A stretch of DNA of 6,717 nucleotides from contig JAHHUJ010000115.1 of assembly GCA_020024075.1 (NCBI GenBank), positions 1 to 6,717 of the forward strand, given 5' to 3'. A program made the position numbers and the translations under genes. Positions 5,099-6,717 of the stretch are shown here, piece after piece; within the stretch, counting starts at the first letter, position 1, and each line of letters starts with the position of its first letter. Origin of the DNA: Psychrobacter sp. Its GTDB lineage: Bacteria > Pseudomonadota > Gammaproteobacteria > Pseudomonadales > Moraxellaceae. The notes beneath the pieces are model-generated. The model saw nothing but the letters and a program-made list of their open reading frames with translations, had not been told where the DNA came from and did no database searches.

Positions 5099-6601
5099 TT
5101 AAGCAGATTTTAGAGCGCCCAGCACGTTGACCAACCAAGTCCAAAACTTCTGCACGCTTTCGATGTTAACGCGCTCATCAGGAGAGTGCGGCATTTCAAT
5201 GGTAGGACCAAATGATACCATTTGCCAGTGCGGATAGTGATGACCTAATAGGCCGCACTCAAGACCTGCGTGAATCACCGTCACATTAGGTTTGCGTCCT
5301 AAGATCTGCTCACCCTCCTGAATCACACAGTCTGTTAGCATAGAGTGTGGAGCAGGTTTCCAGCCTGGGTACTCACCCTCTAATTCAACCGTTGCCCCAA
5401 AAGATTGAAACAGACGCTTCATGCGATCTGCCAAATCATCACGGGCATCATCGTCTAGCGAGCGTAGTAAGTTTTGTAGCTGTAACTGATCTTGCTGGGT
5501 GTCAATTTTGGCCAAATTCACTGAAGTTTCTACCACCCCAGCGGTGTCCATGCTCATTCTATCAACGCCATTAGGGCATAGGCGAATGGCTGTGAGCAAA
5601 TTATCTTGTGTAGCACTTGTCCAAGTCTTGGCTGGCATGTCTGCCGCCTCTAGTGTCACACTCATCTCGCGATCCTCAATAGGTAAACCGCGACGAATAA
5701 TTTCGATTTGAGTTGCCAAAAGCTGGTTTAACTCAGCTTCGGTGGCCTCACTGACAAAGATAGCATTGGCTTCACGGGGAATGGCATTGCGTAAATTGCC
5801 CGCTTGAATTGAAGACACCTCGATGTGCTGTGAAATGCTGTCTAATAAACGTGAAATAATCAGCGCTGCGTTACCACGCTGTTTGATAATATCGATACCG
5901 GAGTGACCACCTTTTAGCCCTTTAACCGATAGTTGATACGCTTGGCTTGCCGTCGGGGTTTGCCAGTCAATGGGTAGGGTAAAAGTGGCATCCACGCCGC
6001 CTGCACAGCCGATACAAATGTCGCCCAGCTCTTCGGTATCTAAGTTTAATAAAAGCTGACCTTGGATCCAATTCGGCTGTAGCCCTTTTGCACCATCCAT
6101 ACCAGTCTCTTCAGTCGCGGTAAATAATGCTTCTAATGGGCCATGAGCGATATCAGTTGATGCCAGCACTGCCAACGCAGAAGCAGCCCCAATCCCGTTA
6201 TCAGCTCCAAGTGTCGTGCCCTTAGCGGTTACCCATTTATTATCTAGCTCTGGGTCGATATAAGCTTCAATCGGATCGGTGCTGAAGTTGTGGCTGCTGT
6301 CTTCATTTTTTTGCGCCACCATGTCTAAGTGGTTCTGCAAGATAACGCCTGGCGCATTCTCCATACCTGGTGTGGCAGGCTTTCGTACCAATACGTTACC
6401 GACCGCATCACGCTCAGCCCAAAGCCCCAATTTGGCAGCTTCGTCTAATACAAACTGCTGCACCGCCTCTTCTTCAGAGGAGGGGCGGGGGATTTGAGTC
6501 AGTGCGTGGAAATAGTGCCAGACTAAAGTTGGTGAGAGGCGGCTAATATCATTATTTAAGCCAGTACTTGAAGCACTGGTGCTTGCAGAGTTAGTTGACA
6601 T
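5099..6601 (-). CDS. pepD: Aminoacyl-histidine dipeptidase (Xaa-His dipeptidase, carnosinase), M20C family
   Basis: A 500-residue cytosolic metallopeptidase (E. coli PepD has 485) that splits Xaa-His dipeptides such as carnosine and some other dipeptides, recycling amino acids. Metal-site residues visible by family alignment are His91 and the nearby Asp93 (HLDM), the bridging Asp134 (GADNG), Glu164/Glu165 (TEETG; Glu164 the likely catalytic base), Asp188 (NLDTEE) and His472 (PHSPDE). The lid/dimerisation domain begins near VKGLKGGHSG (226-235). The protein aligns with remembered E. coli PepD along its whole length. A Ser/Thr/Ala-rich N-terminal tail of about 15 residues is extra. The frame extends upstream to a TTG at 6625, but the ATG at 6601 fits the family better and has TTGGA about 8 nt upstream, so it is preferred. 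The gene probably has its own promoter and is followed by mscS on the same strand. Confidence 0.95.
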   Translation of the reverse strand: MSTNSASTSASSTGLNNDISRLSPTLVWHYFHALTQIPRPSSEEEAVQQFVLDEAAKLGLWAERDAVGNVLVRKPATPGMENAPGVILQNHLDMVAQKNEDSSHNFSTDPIEAYIDPELDNKWVTAKGTTLGADNGIGAASALAVLASTDIAHGPLEALFTATEETGMDGAKGLQPNWIQGQLLLNLDTEELGDICIGCAGGVDATFTLPIDWQTPTASQAYQLSVKGLKGGHSGIDIIKQRGNAALIISRLLDSISQHIEVSSIQAGNLRNAIPREANAIFVSEATEAELNQLLATQIEIIRRGLPIEDREMSVTLEAADMPAKTWTSATQDNLLTAIRLCPNGVDRMSMDTAGVVETSVNLAKIDTQQDQLQLQNLLRSLDDDARDDLADRMKRLFQSFGATVELEGEYPGWKPAPHSMLTDCVIQEGEQILGRKPNVTVIHAGLECGLLGHHYPHWQMVSFGPTIEMPHSPDERVNIESVQKFWTWLVNVLGALKSA

Positions 6602-6605
6602 GGGT

Positions 6606-6681
6606 TGTATCCAAAAATGATCCAATAAAATTAAACCGTTATTTTATGTGACACAGTGCTACCTATGCAATTTTGGATACA
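6606..6681. repeat. 11-bp perfect inverted repeat bracketing the pepD promoter
   Basis: TGTATCCAAAA (6606-6616) and TTTTGGATACA (6671-6681) are exact reverse complements whose centres are 65 bp apart. One arm covers the weak ribosome binding site of pepD (GGA). The other abuts the predicted -35 from upstream. The symmetrical placement suggests paired regulator sites, but chance cannot be excluded. Positions 6682-6717 show nothing further. Confidence 0.6.
6641..6670 (-). promoter_or_regulatory. Candidate pepD promoter
   Basis: On the minus strand TAAAAT (6646-6641) matches the -10 consensus at five of six bases. TTGCAT (6670-6665) lies 18 nt upstream as a partial -35 (TTG conserved). The start of transcription would be near 6634, with a leader of about 33 nt. 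The promoter lies between two inverted copies of TGTATCCAAAA. Confidence 0.4.
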
Positions 6682-6717
6682 TATAAAAACATGCAGGATG
6701 TCAGTTAACCCTTGGTT

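Noticed and set aside
5347..6497. Several open frames of 70-75 codons on the plus strand inside pepD
   Set aside because: All are opposite conserved pepD sequence and none resembles a known protein or has a convincing start signal.
6691..6708. Tiny frame ATG-CAG-GAT-GTC-AGT-TAA near the right edge
   Set aside because: Five codons with no ribosome binding site; no evidence that it is translated.
1..6717. Search for tRNA, rRNA, riboswitch, transposon ends, toxin-antitoxin or defence genes
   Set aside because: None seen on either strand; coding sequence and short spacers account for nearly all of the window.

Overview
The window looks like ordinary chromosome from a gammaproteobacterium, most likely of the Moraxellaceae (Psychrobacter-like). 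That assignment is an inference from protein resemblance, moderate base composition and AT-rich intergenic spacers; I could not search a database. There are no RNA genes, insertion sequences, CRISPR arrays or phage genes. All six genes belong to recognisable families.

Layout: (1) The left edge holds the 5' part of a YeiH-type membrane protein (putative sulfate exporter) on the minus strand. It diverges from a YeiE-type LysR regulator on the plus strand, and the 188-base spacer carries a 14-bp perfect palindrome and a consensus -10 box. (2) A 265-base convergent spacer follows, holding two hairpins; in one, the 3' arm is present as three perfect 13-bp tandem copies. (3) Next is class III alcohol dehydrogenase / S-(hydroxymethyl)glutathione dehydrogenase (frmA/adhC type, minus strand). 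It diverges from a second LysR regulator (plus strand) across a short region with a 21-bp inverted repeat overlapping the dehydrogenase -35. (4) A small-conductance mechanosensitive channel (mscS) lies convergent to that regulator. Upstream of it on the same strand is the Xaa-His dipeptidase gene pepD, separated from mscS by an AT-rich, repeat-containing gap of 148 bases.

Functionally there are two regulator-target pairs: YeiE/YeiH, probably linked to sulfur oxyanion handling, and LysR/FrmA, glutathione-dependent formaldehyde detoxification. Two housekeeping genes follow, for osmotic down-shock relief and peptide recycling. The partner S-formylglutathione hydrolase gene is not next to frmA. 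I see no new multi-gene system. The items worth a second look are regulatory or structural: the expanded terminator arm, the two candidate LysR operators, a low-complexity insertion in the YeiE effector domain, a second LysR gene with no visible Shine-Dalgarno, and paired inverted repeats around the pepD promoter and between pepD and mscS.
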